DNA from: Tepidicaulis sp002389665
GTDB taxonomy: Bacteria > Pseudomonadota > Alphaproteobacteria > Parvibaculales > Parvibaculaceae
DNA: 64,000 nucleotides
Assembly (NCBI RefSeq): GCF_965222285.1
Contig: NZ_OZ244942.1
Span: 992,001-1,056,000, forward strand
Direction: 5' to 3'
In this document: positions 25,831 through 33,514 of the stretch, in pieces
Numbering within the stretch: the stretch's first letter is position 1
Layout of the letters: the number at the start of each line of letters is the position of its first letter
The notes under the pieces: generated by a model
Seen by the model: only the letters and a program-made list of their open reading frames with translations
The model's database searches: none
Told to the model about the DNA's origin: nothing
Program-made: the position numbers and the translations under genes

Positions 25831-26128
25831 CTTTGCCTCCCGGCGCCCTGTTTTGCTGCCGGGGCTTTTGCCCGGCTTCTGCCGCCGCTGCCTCACGTGC
25901 TGTTTCAATGCGGCGCATTTTCTTAACACCGGCGGGCAGCGCCGCGGTGATTTTATCGTTTGAATGTCATTTTATCGCATTTTCCCGCCACTTCATGCGC
26001 GAATGTGAATTTTACATGACATTCGGGAATCTTAAGAATTGCGCAATGGCGGGGGCGAAAGATAGCCGCAACTAATTTGCATTTCCCGCGCGAGGCAAAC
26101 CCCGCGCTGTGAGGCAAGGGATGCGGTC
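25831..26128. other. 298-bp intergenic region with inverted repeat
   Basis: Divergent interval between the MFS operon and the histidine kinase gene. It is AT-rich in the second half and contains GAATGTCAT (25962-25970) mirrored by ATGACATTC (26016-26024), with a duplicated TTTTATCG nearby. These may be promoter or operator elements. No gene seen. Confidence 0.4.
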
Positions 26129-27385
26129 ATGAGTGTGGAGTATGGCAGGGGCGGCGCTCTCAATCCTGTAGCGCGCGATCTCGCGGTGCCGGTTGCGCCG
26201 GTCGAGGTGACGGCGCCTTGTGCCGATATTTTCGACAGGCTCATGGAAGACCCCGCGCTCATGCATATTCCTGTGCTGCGCGGCGATGCGATTGCCGGGC
26301 TCGTCTCCCGCCAGCAATTCATGCTCACTTACGCCAGTCTTTACGGGCGCGATATTTTCGGGCGCAAGCCCATTACCGCGCTGATGGACGCCGCGCCCAT
26401 CATCGTTGAAGGCGGCCTCGATTGTGAAGAGGTGAACCGCCGCCTCCTGCAGTTCGATTTGCAGTCTTCGGATGTGCAAGGCTTCATCGTGGTGGAAGAG
26501 GGGCGTTATCTCGGCGTCGCCGCCATTACCGGCCTTCTTGCCGTCATCGCCAATGTCATGACGCACCGCGCCGAAGAATTGGAACTGGCACGCCAGCGCG
26601 CGGAAGCGGCGAGTAAATCCAAAACCCAGTTTCTGGCGAGCATGTCCCATGAGCTCAGAACCCCGCTCAATGCGGTGATCGGCTTTGCCGATCTCATTTG
26701 CAAAGAAACGTTCGGGCCTGTCGCCCCGGTGAAATATCTGGAATATGTCGAGGACATTCACGCCAGCGGCTCGCATCTTCTGTCCATGATCAACGACATT
26801 CTCGACATGGCGAAGATCGAGTCCGGCCGCTTCGGCCTGCGCGAGGATGTTTTCGATCCGGTGGATACCGCCATCGACATCGTGCGTATGTTCATGCCGG
26901 AGATGAAAGAGCGCCAATTGCACTTCCGCGTCTGCGGCATTCCGGGCGAGGAAGTCCCTTATGTGCGCGCCGATGAGCGGCATATGCGCCAGATCCTGCT
27001 CAATCTTCTCTCCAACGCCGTGAAGTTCACACCCGCCGGCGGGCATATCGACCTGTGCACGCAGCGCCATGAGAACGGCGATCTCTCCCTCATCGTGCAA
27101 GACACGGGCGCGGGCATTCCCGCGCATATGGTGGAGCGCGTTTTCGAACCTTTCGAACAGGTGGAATGTTCCTTCACCCGTAAGACGCCAGGCACCGGCC
27201 TCGGCCTGCCGCTCGCCCGCGCCATGATGGAGGCTCATGACGGCACGCTGACGCTGACAAGCGAGGAGGGTAAAGGCACGCGTGTCGTGGCGCGCCTGCC
27301 CGCCGAACGGATCGTGCCGCGCAAACCGGCCTCCCCCGCGCTTCAAAACGGGAAGGGGGAGTGGCCGGGCGTTCTTAGCGCCTGA
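26129..27385 (+). CDS. soluble sensor histidine kinase with N-terminal CBS-pair-like region
   Basis: A 418-residue kinase without membrane segments. Residues about 20-135 look like a CBS-domain pair (MHIPVLRGDAIAGLVSRQQF and the repeat GFIVVEEGRYLGVAAITGLL). A coiled coil (RAEELELARQRAEAASKSK) leads to the HisKA H-box FLASMSHELRTPLNAVIGF with phospho-acceptor His174. The ATPase domain has QILLNLLSNAVKFTPAGG, DTGAGIP and GTGLGLPLARAM. The H-box is of the PleC/DivJ/PdhS type. No response regulator gene is nearby, so it is an orphan kinase. The 3' end overlaps the convergent oxidoreductase by 11 bp. Confidence 0.92.
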   Translation: MSVEYGRGGALNPVARDLAVPVAPVEVTAPCADIFDRLMEDPALMHIPVLRGDAIAGLVSRQQFMLTYASLYGRDIFGRKPITALMDAAPIIVEGGLDCEEVNRRLLQFDLQSSDVQGFIVVEEGRYLGVAAITGLLAVIANVMTHRAEELELARQRAEAASKSKTQFLASMSHELRTPLNAVIGFADLICKETFGPVAPVKYLEYVEDIHASGSHLLSMINDILDMAKIESGRFGLREDVFDPVDTAIDIVRMFMPEMKERQLHFRVCGIPGEEVPYVRADERHMRQILLNLLSNAVKFTPAGGHIDLCTQRHENGDLSLIVQDTGAGIPAHMVERVFEPFEQVECSFTRKTPGTGLGLPLARAMMEAHDGTLTLTSEEGKGTRVVARLPAERIVPRKPASPALQNGKGEWPGVLSA

Positions 27386-28061
27386 GAAGCCGCATCATCT
27401 CATCGTAGTGATAGATGTTGACGGCTCTGTCTCCGTCACCGCTCTCAGCGGCTTTCGCCATGGCGCGCGCCACCTCATCTGCCTTGATGGGTTTGTAAAG
27501 CCGCAAAGGTCCGAGAAGGAGCGGCGAGAGAAAGGGCGCGGCAAGCTGGCCCAGCCCTTCGCCGATCCGCTCTTCCTTGCGCGCGCCGATCAAAAGGCTG
27601 GGGCGGAAAATGCGCAGGTGCTCGAAGCGCAGATCGATGAGCTGTTTTTCCGTCTGCCCTTTGCAGTGCAAATAGAAATTGGAGGAATGTGCGTCCGCGC
27701 CGACTGAGGAGACAAGATTGAAAGCCCGCGCGCCGGCGCCCTCGCAGGCAGCGGCAAAGGCGTTGTTGAAATCGCAGTCCACCCGGCGGAAAGCCTCTTG
27801 GCTGCCCGCCGTCTTGATCGTCGTGCCGAGGGCGGAAAAGCCTTCCGCGATCAGTGTTTCAAGCTGCGCCACGGCTTCGCCGATGCGGTTGAAATCCGGC
27901 AGCTCGATGGCGCGCAGTTTCGGGTGCTCGAAGCCCGGCGCCTGGCGGGTGAAGGTGATCACCTGATCGAAGGCGGCCGAGGCAAGCAGCGCCTCGGTCA
28001 AGGCCCGGCCGATAAGCCCGGTGGCCCCGGCAATGGCGGCGATTTTCGGATGGTCGCTCAT
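27375..28061 (-). CDS. NAD(P)-binding oxidoreductase (SDR-extended, HTATIP2/NAD-dependent epimerase-like)
   Basis: A 228-residue Rossmann-fold protein. The start at 28061 has AAGGA nine bases upstream. The cofactor loop is IAGATGLIGRALTEALL (GxxGxxG), followed by FNLVSSVGADAHSSNFYLHC (active-site Ser, no Tyr-x3-Lys on the expected spacing, which is common in atypical SDRs) and FRPSLLIGARKEERIGE. Related proteins include YwnB/HTATIP2-type NAD(P)H-binding oxidoreductases. Substrate unknown; the fold is clear. Confidence 0.85.
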   Translation of the reverse strand: MSDHPKIAAIAGATGLIGRALTEALLASAAFDQVITFTRQAPGFEHPKLRAIELPDFNRIGEAVAQLETLIAEGFSALGTTIKTAGSQEAFRRVDCDFNNAFAAACEGAGARAFNLVSSVGADAHSSNFYLHCKGQTEKQLIDLRFEHLRIFRPSLLIGARKEERIGEGLGQLAAPFLSPLLLGPLRLYKPIKADEVARAMAKAAESGDGDRAVNIYHYDEMMRLLRR

Positions 28062-28107
28062 GCGTGTGGTTCCTTGCGCTTGAGCGGCAAGCCTAGCACG
28101 GATCGTC

Positions 28108-28527
28108 TTAGCAAGGATCAATGACGTTGAAGGCCTGCATCACAAGTTCGACGGCGGGTTTGTCGAGAAGGTCCGGATGCCAGTCGGCGGCGCGGGAAAT
28201 TTTCTTTTCCAGGTCTTCCATATAGCCGACGCGGGGAACCTGCGCGCATTGCACATAGTCCTTCTCGTCGTGGGAGTGGACTTTCTGCGTTCCGCGCCCT
28301 TTCTGCAACGCATCGAGCGCGCCGAAATAGCCATTGATATATTGGCGGCAATAGCGCGCCTTGCCGGTCAGCGGCGCTTCCGGGCGGTGCAAGCGGTGCT
28401 CGACGGCAAGCTGGCAGGCTTCGGCAAGATCGCGCCCCGTTTCGATGCGGGCGCGTGCTTCCACAGGCACGGTCCCTATGAAGACGGCACCCAGAAGAAA
28501 CAGCATGGAGAAAAGCCTGCGGAGCAT
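28108..28527 (-). CDS. Rap1a/Tai-like secreted protein
   Basis: A 139-residue exported protein. Start at 28527, TAGGAG five bases upstream. Signal peptide to about residue 25. Cysteines occur in ACQLAVEH, ARYCRQYINGYFGAL, VQCAQV and the C-terminal IDPC, the pattern of the Rap1a/Tai immunity fold. Characterised members neutralise type VI secretion amidase effectors, but many homologues occur without an effector and have unknown roles. No effector or secretion gene is nearby. Confidence 0.7.
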   Translation of the reverse strand: MLRRLFSMLFLLGAVFIGTVPVEARARIETGRDLAEACQLAVEHRLHRPEAPLTGKARYCRQYINGYFGALDALQKGRGTQKVHSHDEKDYVQCAQVPRVGYMEDLEKKISRAADWHPDLLDKPAVELVMQAFNVIDPC

Positions 28528-28553
28528 CGCAACTCCTATCAGAAGCGGCGCCG

Positions 28554-28823
28554 TTACGTGTCTTCGCCGCCCGTCCAGCGCGCCCATAATTTACTGGCGC
28601 AGGTGGAGGTGTCGTATTGGCTCGTCACGAGACGCATGGCGCGCACCGCGCTTTCCGGCGTCTCGCCCGGCTCGCTGCCGAGCGCGGCCTGCACCTCGCC
28701 AAAGGTTTCATCCGCCATGTCCTGCGCCAGCGCGCGGCAAGGCTCCAGCGTACCGTAGCGGTAGAACATCAGCCCGGCGGCAAGTCCGGCCAGCGCAACC
28801 AGAACGATCAGCAAAAGACGCAT
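28554..28823 (-). CDS. small membrane-anchored protein, 89 aa
   Basis: Unrecognised. Start at 28823 with GGAG seven bases upstream. Residues 2-22 form one hydrophobic segment, then an extracytoplasmic region with two cysteines (TLEPCRALAQDMADETFG and DTSTCASKLWARW) that could form a disulfide. It lies 26 bp upstream of the Rap1a-like gene and 42 bp downstream of the lipoprotein gene, on the same strand: the three form a likely operon of secreted proteins. Confidence 0.65.
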   Translation of the reverse strand: MRLLLIVLVALAGLAAGLMFYRYGTLEPCRALAQDMADETFGEVQAALGSEPGETPESAVRAMRLVTSQYDTSTCASKLWARWTGGEDT

Positions 28824-28865
28824 ATGTTTCTCCAGCCTGAGAATGCCGCAAGGGCGCGCGTGAAA

Positions 28866-29207
28866 TCAGAAACGTCCCGCATCCCAGGGCTGGGCGCTAC
28901 CGCGTTCGTTGAAAAGCTCGCCATTGTCCCCGCGCGTCGCGCCGCCGCAGGTGCCGTAGCCGTTCTTCCAGCCTTCGCGGTAATTTTCCTCGCGCTCGTA
29001 GAGCGCCTCGTTGCGGTGTACGGTCTTCTTCTCGAAGCCTTCGATGCGGGTATGGGCCGTGCGGCAGCCATCCGAATAGCCGAGCTTGTAGAGCGGATCG
29101 TTCAGCACTTCCGGTTCGGGCTCGGAGATGCAGCCGGCAAGAATAAGCGACAAGCCGAAGGCCGCCAGAAGGCCGATGGACCGGCCGCGCCGCGTGGAAA
29201 TGAACAT
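28866..29207 (-). CDS. small lipoprotein, 113 aa
   Basis: Signal peptide with lipobox LILAGC (Cys26), so a lipid-anchored protein. The mature part begins SEPEPEVLNDPLYKLGYSDGC and is Gly/Tyr/charged with cysteines in GYSDGCRTAH and YGTCGGA. AAAGGGG lies eight bases upstream of the ATG at 29207. It is the first of three tandem small secreted protein genes. The GYSDGC block suggests relation to uncharacterised alphaproteobacterial lipoproteins; no function assigned. Confidence 0.7.
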   Translation of the reverse strand: MFISTRRGRSIGLLAAFGLSLILAGCISEPEPEVLNDPLYKLGYSDGCRTAHTRIEGFEKKTVHRNEALYEREENYREGWKNGYGTCGGATRGDNGELFNERGSAQPWDAGRF

Positions 29208-29383
29208 CGAGAACCCCTTTACCGTTGATCCCGGGTCCCCCCGGACCTGGAAAAGTTGGGGCGAGCTTAACGGAATAAACCCGGCAGGCCAATTGACCTG
29301 AGGAAGAGGGGAGCCTTCCTCAGGCGTCTTTACGGGATTTTAGGGGGCGGGAGAGGAAAATCAGGGTTAACCCGCTGGAAAGG

Positions 29384-30544
29384 ATGATTTTCTTGGCCGA
29401 TTCGCCCGAAAGGCCCGACCTGCCGCAAGCTGCCGGTATCGAGTTCGATATGCCCGGCGCGGGGGACCGTGCGCTCGGCAAGGCGGCGCAGAACGGTCTG
29501 GCCTTGCTGCTCCGGCGGCTTGCCGATCTAGCGCTCATGCCGGCCGGGCGCATTCCAAAACCCGAGCGTGATCTCCTCGATCTCAGCCTTTCCCACGCCT
29601 ATGGCCAGCTCGATCTCGTCACCAAGCGCCGCCTCGCCGAGCGCACGGCGCAAATGGCCGAGCCGCTGCCCCATCTCACCCGCCATCTGGCGCTCGATGT
29701 GCCGCCCGTCGCCGAGCCGCTTTTGCTGGAAGGCGCGCATATGCCCGTCTCCGTGCTGGTCGAAGCGGCGGCGGTTTCGGAAAAACACCGCGCCCTTCTG
29801 GCGTTGCGCGAGGAAGTGCCGCCGGAACTGGCTGCGGCCATCTTGCATCATGACGATGTCGAGGCGGTCTATCTTCTCCTTGCCAATCCGGGCTCCGAGC
29901 TCTGCCCCCGCTCCATGGAAAACGCGGTGCGCGCGGCCAATGGGCGCGAAAGCTGGCACCGGCCTTTGGTGCTGCGCGCGGAGCTGAGCACCTGGACGGC
30001 GAGCCTGCTTTTCTGGTGGGTGAATGCGGAGCTGCGCCGTGAAATCGTGCGCCTGCATCTGCCCGATGCGGTCATGACCCATTCGACGATCGAGGACACG
30101 CTGGGTGAGGCGGTGGATGCTGCCGCCCTGCCACAGCTTTTGCGCTTCTTCCGCCGCTTGCCGCCGCTCGGCGCAGACGCGCAGCGCGCTGTTCTGCAAG
30201 CGGCCATGGCCGAAAGCCCGGCAGCGGGCGTGCAGGCCTTGAGCGAACACTGCGGCTTGCGCGCCGAATTGCTCTCGCGTGTCTTTGCCGATCCGGGCGG
30301 CGAACCTGCCGCCGTTCTTGCCCGCGCGCTGGGGCTCAGTTTGGAAGAAGCGGGCACTCTGGCGCAAACGCTCGGCGGGCCGGGCAGGGAGGGCCTGCCG
30401 GAAAACGCCGCAGCGCTTTTCGAAGAACTGACGATCCCCCGCGCCACGGCCCTTCTGCAATTATGGGATGAGGCCATGGCCGCCGATATTGCAGAGCTGC
30501 ACAGCCAAGCGCTGCTCGGCACGGGCGAGGAAGGCAGCTTCTAA
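29384..30544 (+). CDS. DUF2336 domain protein (alphaproteobacterial)
   Basis: A 386-residue soluble, leucine- and alanine-rich, mostly helical protein. The family is restricted to alphaproteobacteria, with HEAT-like helical repeats; no catalytic motif. Start given as the ATG at 29384, which follows AAAGG with almost no spacing, so a slightly later start such as a TTG at codon 5 is possible. A second member of the family lies at 47754; the two differ strongly in sequence. It stands alone, converging on the antitoxin-like gene with 15 bp between. Confidence 0.85.
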   Translation: MIFLADSPERPDLPQAAGIEFDMPGAGDRALGKAAQNGLALLLRRLADLALMPAGRIPKPERDLLDLSLSHAYGQLDLVTKRRLAERTAQMAEPLPHLTRHLALDVPPVAEPLLLEGAHMPVSVLVEAAAVSEKHRALLALREEVPPELAAAILHHDDVEAVYLLLANPGSELCPRSMENAVRAANGRESWHRPLVLRAELSTWTASLLFWWVNAELRREIVRLHLPDAVMTHSTIEDTLGEAVDAAALPQLLRFFRRLPPLGADAQRAVLQAAMAESPAAGVQALSEHCGLRAELLSRVFADPGGEPAAVLARALGLSLEEAGTLAQTLGGPGREGLPENAAALFEELTIPRATALLQLWDEAMAADIAELHSQALLGTGEEGSF

Positions 30545-30559
30545 AGCAATAGAAGAAGG

Positions 30560-31333
30560 TTATTCGGCTGCGTTCATCTGCGCAGGCGCAGGCACCGCGC
30601 GGCGCTGGGCGGCCTTGGGCGGCTGTTTGAAACTGTCGAGCGCCACAACCCTTTCGAGATCGAGCCGGGCGTTCTGCGCCGTCTCGATAATGTTGCCTTC
30701 CGCCTTTTCGATAAGCGCGCGGATTTCATCCACCCCGCGCAGCACCTCGCCGAGCCAGGGGCGCAGCTCTTCATCCTCATCCATCAATTGCTGGGCCTCG
30801 CCCGCAAGGGATTCGGCCGCCTGGCGCACCGCGCCGGTGGAAAAGTCGACGGAGCCCGTCACCAGCTGCTCGATCAGACGGATCTGCGCGCGCACCCGGT
30901 TGATGCGCTGCGCATGTTCGCGCTCGGCCCGCTCGTCTTCGTCCATGACGGGGGCAAGGTCGTCGAGCGATACATCGAGGCAGGCGGCAATCGCCGTCAT
31001 GGTGCGGAACGTGCCGTCCTTCTTGCCGGTCTCGATTTCCGAGAGATAAGCCGGGCTGATCCCGGCGGCGCGGGCAAGCTCCACGGCTTTATGGCCCCGA
31101 TGCTCGCGCCAGACGCGGACAGGGTTCTCGCCGCGGGCGATGCGGTGCACGATATGGGCGGGCACGAGATCGGCGCGGAAATTTTCCTCAAGCGCGGAGC
31201 GGGCCGCGCGCAAATCTTCGGCGTCGGCGGCAAGCTGCTTGAGGCGCTTATACTCATCGATCGGCAGCACGGCATAGGCCGGTGCGCCGTCTGGGCCCTG
31301 AATGATCTGCGGAGAGTCTTTTTTCTTTGTCAT
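30560..31333 (-). CDS. Phd-like/XRE fused transcriptional regulator, probable antitoxin
   Basis: A 257-residue protein. The N-terminus (GPDGAPAYAVLPIDEYKRLK) resembles the Phd/YefM antitoxin start; an XRE helix-turn-helix follows at about residues 80-125 (HKAVELARAAGISPAYLSEI, ETGKKDGTFRTMTAIAACLD). The remaining 110 residues are acidic, helical and coiled-coil-like. A 79-codon toxin-like gene lies 19 bp upstream on the same strand. The arrangement toxin then antitoxin is as in higBA-type modules. An unrelated regulator cannot be excluded. Confidence 0.75.
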   Translation of the reverse strand: MTKKKDSPQIIQGPDGAPAYAVLPIDEYKRLKQLAADAEDLRAARSALEENFRADLVPAHIVHRIARGENPVRVWREHRGHKAVELARAAGISPAYLSEIETGKKDGTFRTMTAIAACLDVSLDDLAPVMDEDERAEREHAQRINRVRAQIRLIEQLVTGSVDFSTGAVRQAAESLAGEAQQLMDEDEELRPWLGEVLRGVDEIRALIEKAEGNIIETAQNARLDLERVVALDSFKQPPKAAQRRAVPAPAQMNAAE

Positions 31334-31352
31334 TCGTCTCTTGCAATCGCCG

Positions 31353-31592
31353 TTAAGCCGCTATGCGGCCGGTAATGGCCAGAACCGTTATCTGGGGTCC
31401 CTCGTCACGCAGGACAAGCCGCCGTCCCGCCGAAAGGGCGATGCCTTCATGGGTCTGGCCCAGCATCCGCCGTTCTTCGCGCGAGGGCAGGTCTTTCAGC
31501 ACACGCATGACTTCCGAACGGGTTTTCTCGTCGAGCCGGACCATGGTGCGGAAGGCGGCGCGGCTATATTGAATGCCGCTGCCGATAGCCAT
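31353..31592 (-). CDS. RelE/ParE-like toxin-type small protein
   Basis: A 79-residue protein. The start at 31592 gives the best domain length; a GTG at 31634 would add 14 residues. The sequence GIQYSRAAFRTMVRLDEKTR starts like ParE/RelE toxins, and the ending LRDEGPQITVLAITGR matches the last strands of the fold. It precedes the XRE/Phd regulator with a 19-bp gap, so the two are cotranscribed. RNase or gyrase activity is not proven; the RNA-contacting residues of RelE are not clearly kept, so it may be inactive. Confidence 0.6.
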   Translation of the reverse strand: MAIGSGIQYSRAAFRTMVRLDEKTRSEVMRVLKDLPSREERRMLGQTHEGIALSAGRRLVLRDEGPQITVLAITGRIAA

Positions 31593-31786
31593 CTCGCTTT
31601 TTGCAATGCTGCTTTTGTGTCCGGTGTCCGTCACGCGTGTCCCCGCCGCTTCGGCTGCCTCTCAAGTATCTCAGCTTATACCGTGATTCGTGAAGAAACT
31701 GCTGAGCTTGCCTTGAAGAACGCCTGGGGCGCATGATGCCCGCCAAAAGGCGGCTCTAGAAACCATGCGATCCGGGGAGGGATGTA

Positions 31787-32704
31787 ATGAGCGAGGAACT
31801 TAGACCTATCGACAAGCTGAAAGCGCTGGTGCGCCAAAGATCGGCGGAGCGCGACGACCTGCCGCTTGAAGAGCGCCGCCGCGCGATGGACGCAACGCTT
31901 GAAGTGTTCGGCGTGCCGGAAGGGGTGGAGGTCAGCGAAACCGAGCTGGCAGGCATGAAGACCGACCGGATCGTGCCTGCGGGCAAGACACCTCAAGGCC
32001 GCTTTCTTTATTATCACGGCGGCGGCTATGTCCTCGGCTCTCCCCGTTCGCACCGGCATATGACGGCGCTTTTGGCGCTGAAGACGGGCCGCGAGCTTGT
32101 CGTGCCCGATTACCGCCTGGCGCCGGAACATGTTTTTCCGGCAGCGGTGGAAGACGGGCTTGCCGCTTACCGCGCGCTTTTGGACGAAGGCCATGCGCCG
32201 GGGGACATCGTGCTCGGCGGCGATTCGGCAGGCGGCGGGCTCACGCTTGCCGTGCTCCTCAAGGCGCGCGAGGAAGGCCTGCCCATGCCGGCTGCCGCCT
32301 GCCTCATCAGCCCTTGGGTAGACCTGAAGTGCAATAGCGGCGCTTATGAGAGCCGTGCCGAGGCCGATCCCATGATCGACCAGTCCGGCATCGCTGAAAT
32401 GGCGGCGCTTTATCTTGGCGGGGCCTCTGCAGGCGAGCCGCTGGCCTCACCTCTTTTCGCCGATCTGACGGGGCTTCCCCCGCTCTTTATTCAGGTGGGC
32501 GATGCCGAAGTGCTGCTCGATGATTCCCGGCTGCTGGCCGAACGGGCGAAGGCGGCTGGCGTCGATGCCATGCTCGATGTCTGGCCGGAGATGATCCATG
32601 TTTGGCATGCTTATTACCCGATGCTGCCCGAAGGGGGGAGGGCGCTTGAGGATATTGCCGCCTATCTCGCCAAAAGGCCGGGCGCGGCACGCCTCAGCGC
32701 TTAA
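31787..32704 (+). CDS. alpha/beta hydrolase, hormone-sensitive lipase (family IV) type
   Basis: A 305-residue esterase. Oxyanion motif LYYHGGGYVLGSPRSHRHM, nucleophile GGDSAGGGLTLAVLL, Asp in ADPMIDQSG/VGDAEVLLDDS region and His in MIHVWHAYYPML complete the family IV pattern. GGGAGG precedes the ATG at 31787 closely. No signal peptide, so cytoplasmic. It probably hydrolyses short or medium acyl esters. It stands alone, divergent from the toxin-antitoxin-like genes. Confidence 0.92.
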   Translation: MSEELRPIDKLKALVRQRSAERDDLPLEERRRAMDATLEVFGVPEGVEVSETELAGMKTDRIVPAGKTPQGRFLYYHGGGYVLGSPRSHRHMTALLALKTGRELVVPDYRLAPEHVFPAAVEDGLAAYRALLDEGHAPGDIVLGGDSAGGGLTLAVLLKAREEGLPMPAAACLISPWVDLKCNSGAYESRAEADPMIDQSGIAEMAALYLGGASAGEPLASPLFADLTGLPPLFIQVGDAEVLLDDSRLLAERAKAAGVDAMLDVWPEMIHVWHAYYPMLPEGGRALEDIAAYLAKRPGAARLSA

Positions 32705-32763
32705 AGAGGTCCGGCAAGGGAAAAATCCGGCAGCGGAACACTTTGTCGCAGGCTAAAAAGCGT

Positions 32764-32796
32764 TTGATTGATCGGTATCAAGGACCGGTCAATCAA
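32764..32796. promoter_or_regulatory. inverted repeat upstream of OmpW-type gene
   Basis: TTGATTGATCGGT, seven-base spacer, ACCGGTCAATCAA: 12 of 13 positions pair. It lies 46 bp upstream of the ATG at 32843. It may be an operator (a TetR-type site would be shorter) or a hairpin in the 5' leader. Confidence 0.5.
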
Positions 32797-32842
32797 TTGC
32801 GCGCATCTTCACCCTCAGAACGTTGAACCTGCGAGGGATGAG

Positions 32843-33499
32843 ATGACGAACCGCAAGAAATTTTCCGCACTTCCGGCCGCGCTGCTTGGCGCTGCCGCGA
32901 TGACCTTTTCCGCAATCGCCGCGCCGGCCATGGCCGCCGACGGTGAAGAAGACAGCCCCTGGCTCGTGCGCGTGCGCGGCGTGGCCGTGGTGCCGGATGA
33001 AGATGCCGATGTGAACCCGCTGGGCGGCACGGTGGAAATCGACGAGGACTATGTCCCGGAAGTCGACATTTCCTACTTCTTCACCGACAACATCGCCGCT
33101 GAACTCATCCTGGCGACGACCCGTCACGATGTGACGTGGAAAGGCGCGGGCAGCCTGGACCTCGGCAAAGTGAGCCTGCTGCCGCCGACCCTGACGCTGC
33201 AGTACCACTTCCTGCCGAAAGAGACCTACCGTCCTTATGTGGGCGCGGGCGTCAACTACACGGTCTTCTTCAACGAAGATGCGCCTGGCGGTGCCATCAC
33301 CAGCGCCGACTATGACAATGCTTTCGGTTGGGCGCTGCAGGCCGGTATGGACATCGATCTCGGCAACAAATGGGTCGCCAATATCGACGTGAAGAAGATC
33401 TTCCTGAATACCGATGTCAGCCTGAATGGCGGCGCGGTGACGGCGGATGTGGATATCGATCCCTGGCTCTTCGGCCTCGGCGTCGGCTACCGCTTCTAA
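32843..33499 (+). CDS. OmpW-family outer-membrane protein
   Basis: A 218-residue beta-barrel protein. The start at 32843 has GAGGGA seven bases upstream. Signal peptide to residue 32 (AIAAPAMAAD). OmpW features: SPWLVRVRGVAVVPDED, an acidic turn PEVDISYFFTDNIAAELILA, LTLQYHFLPKETYRPYVGAG and the C-terminal GLGVGYRF ending in Phe, the recognition signal for barrel assembly. The eight-stranded OmpW barrel admits small hydrophobic molecules. A hairpin (33506-33525) overlaps the end of the convergent Rieske gene and may terminate this transcript. Confidence 0.93.
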   Translation: MTNRKKFSALPAALLGAAAMTFSAIAAPAMAADGEEDSPWLVRVRGVAVVPDEDADVNPLGGTVEIDEDYVPEVDISYFFTDNIAAELILATTRHDVTWKGAGSLDLGKVSLLPPTLTLQYHFLPKETYRPYVGAGVNYTVFFNEDAPGGAITSADYDNAFGWALQAGMDIDLGNKWVANIDVKKIFLNTDVSLNGGAVTADVDIDPWLFGLGVGYRF

Positions 33500-33514
33500 G
33501 ACAAGGGCGCAGCC

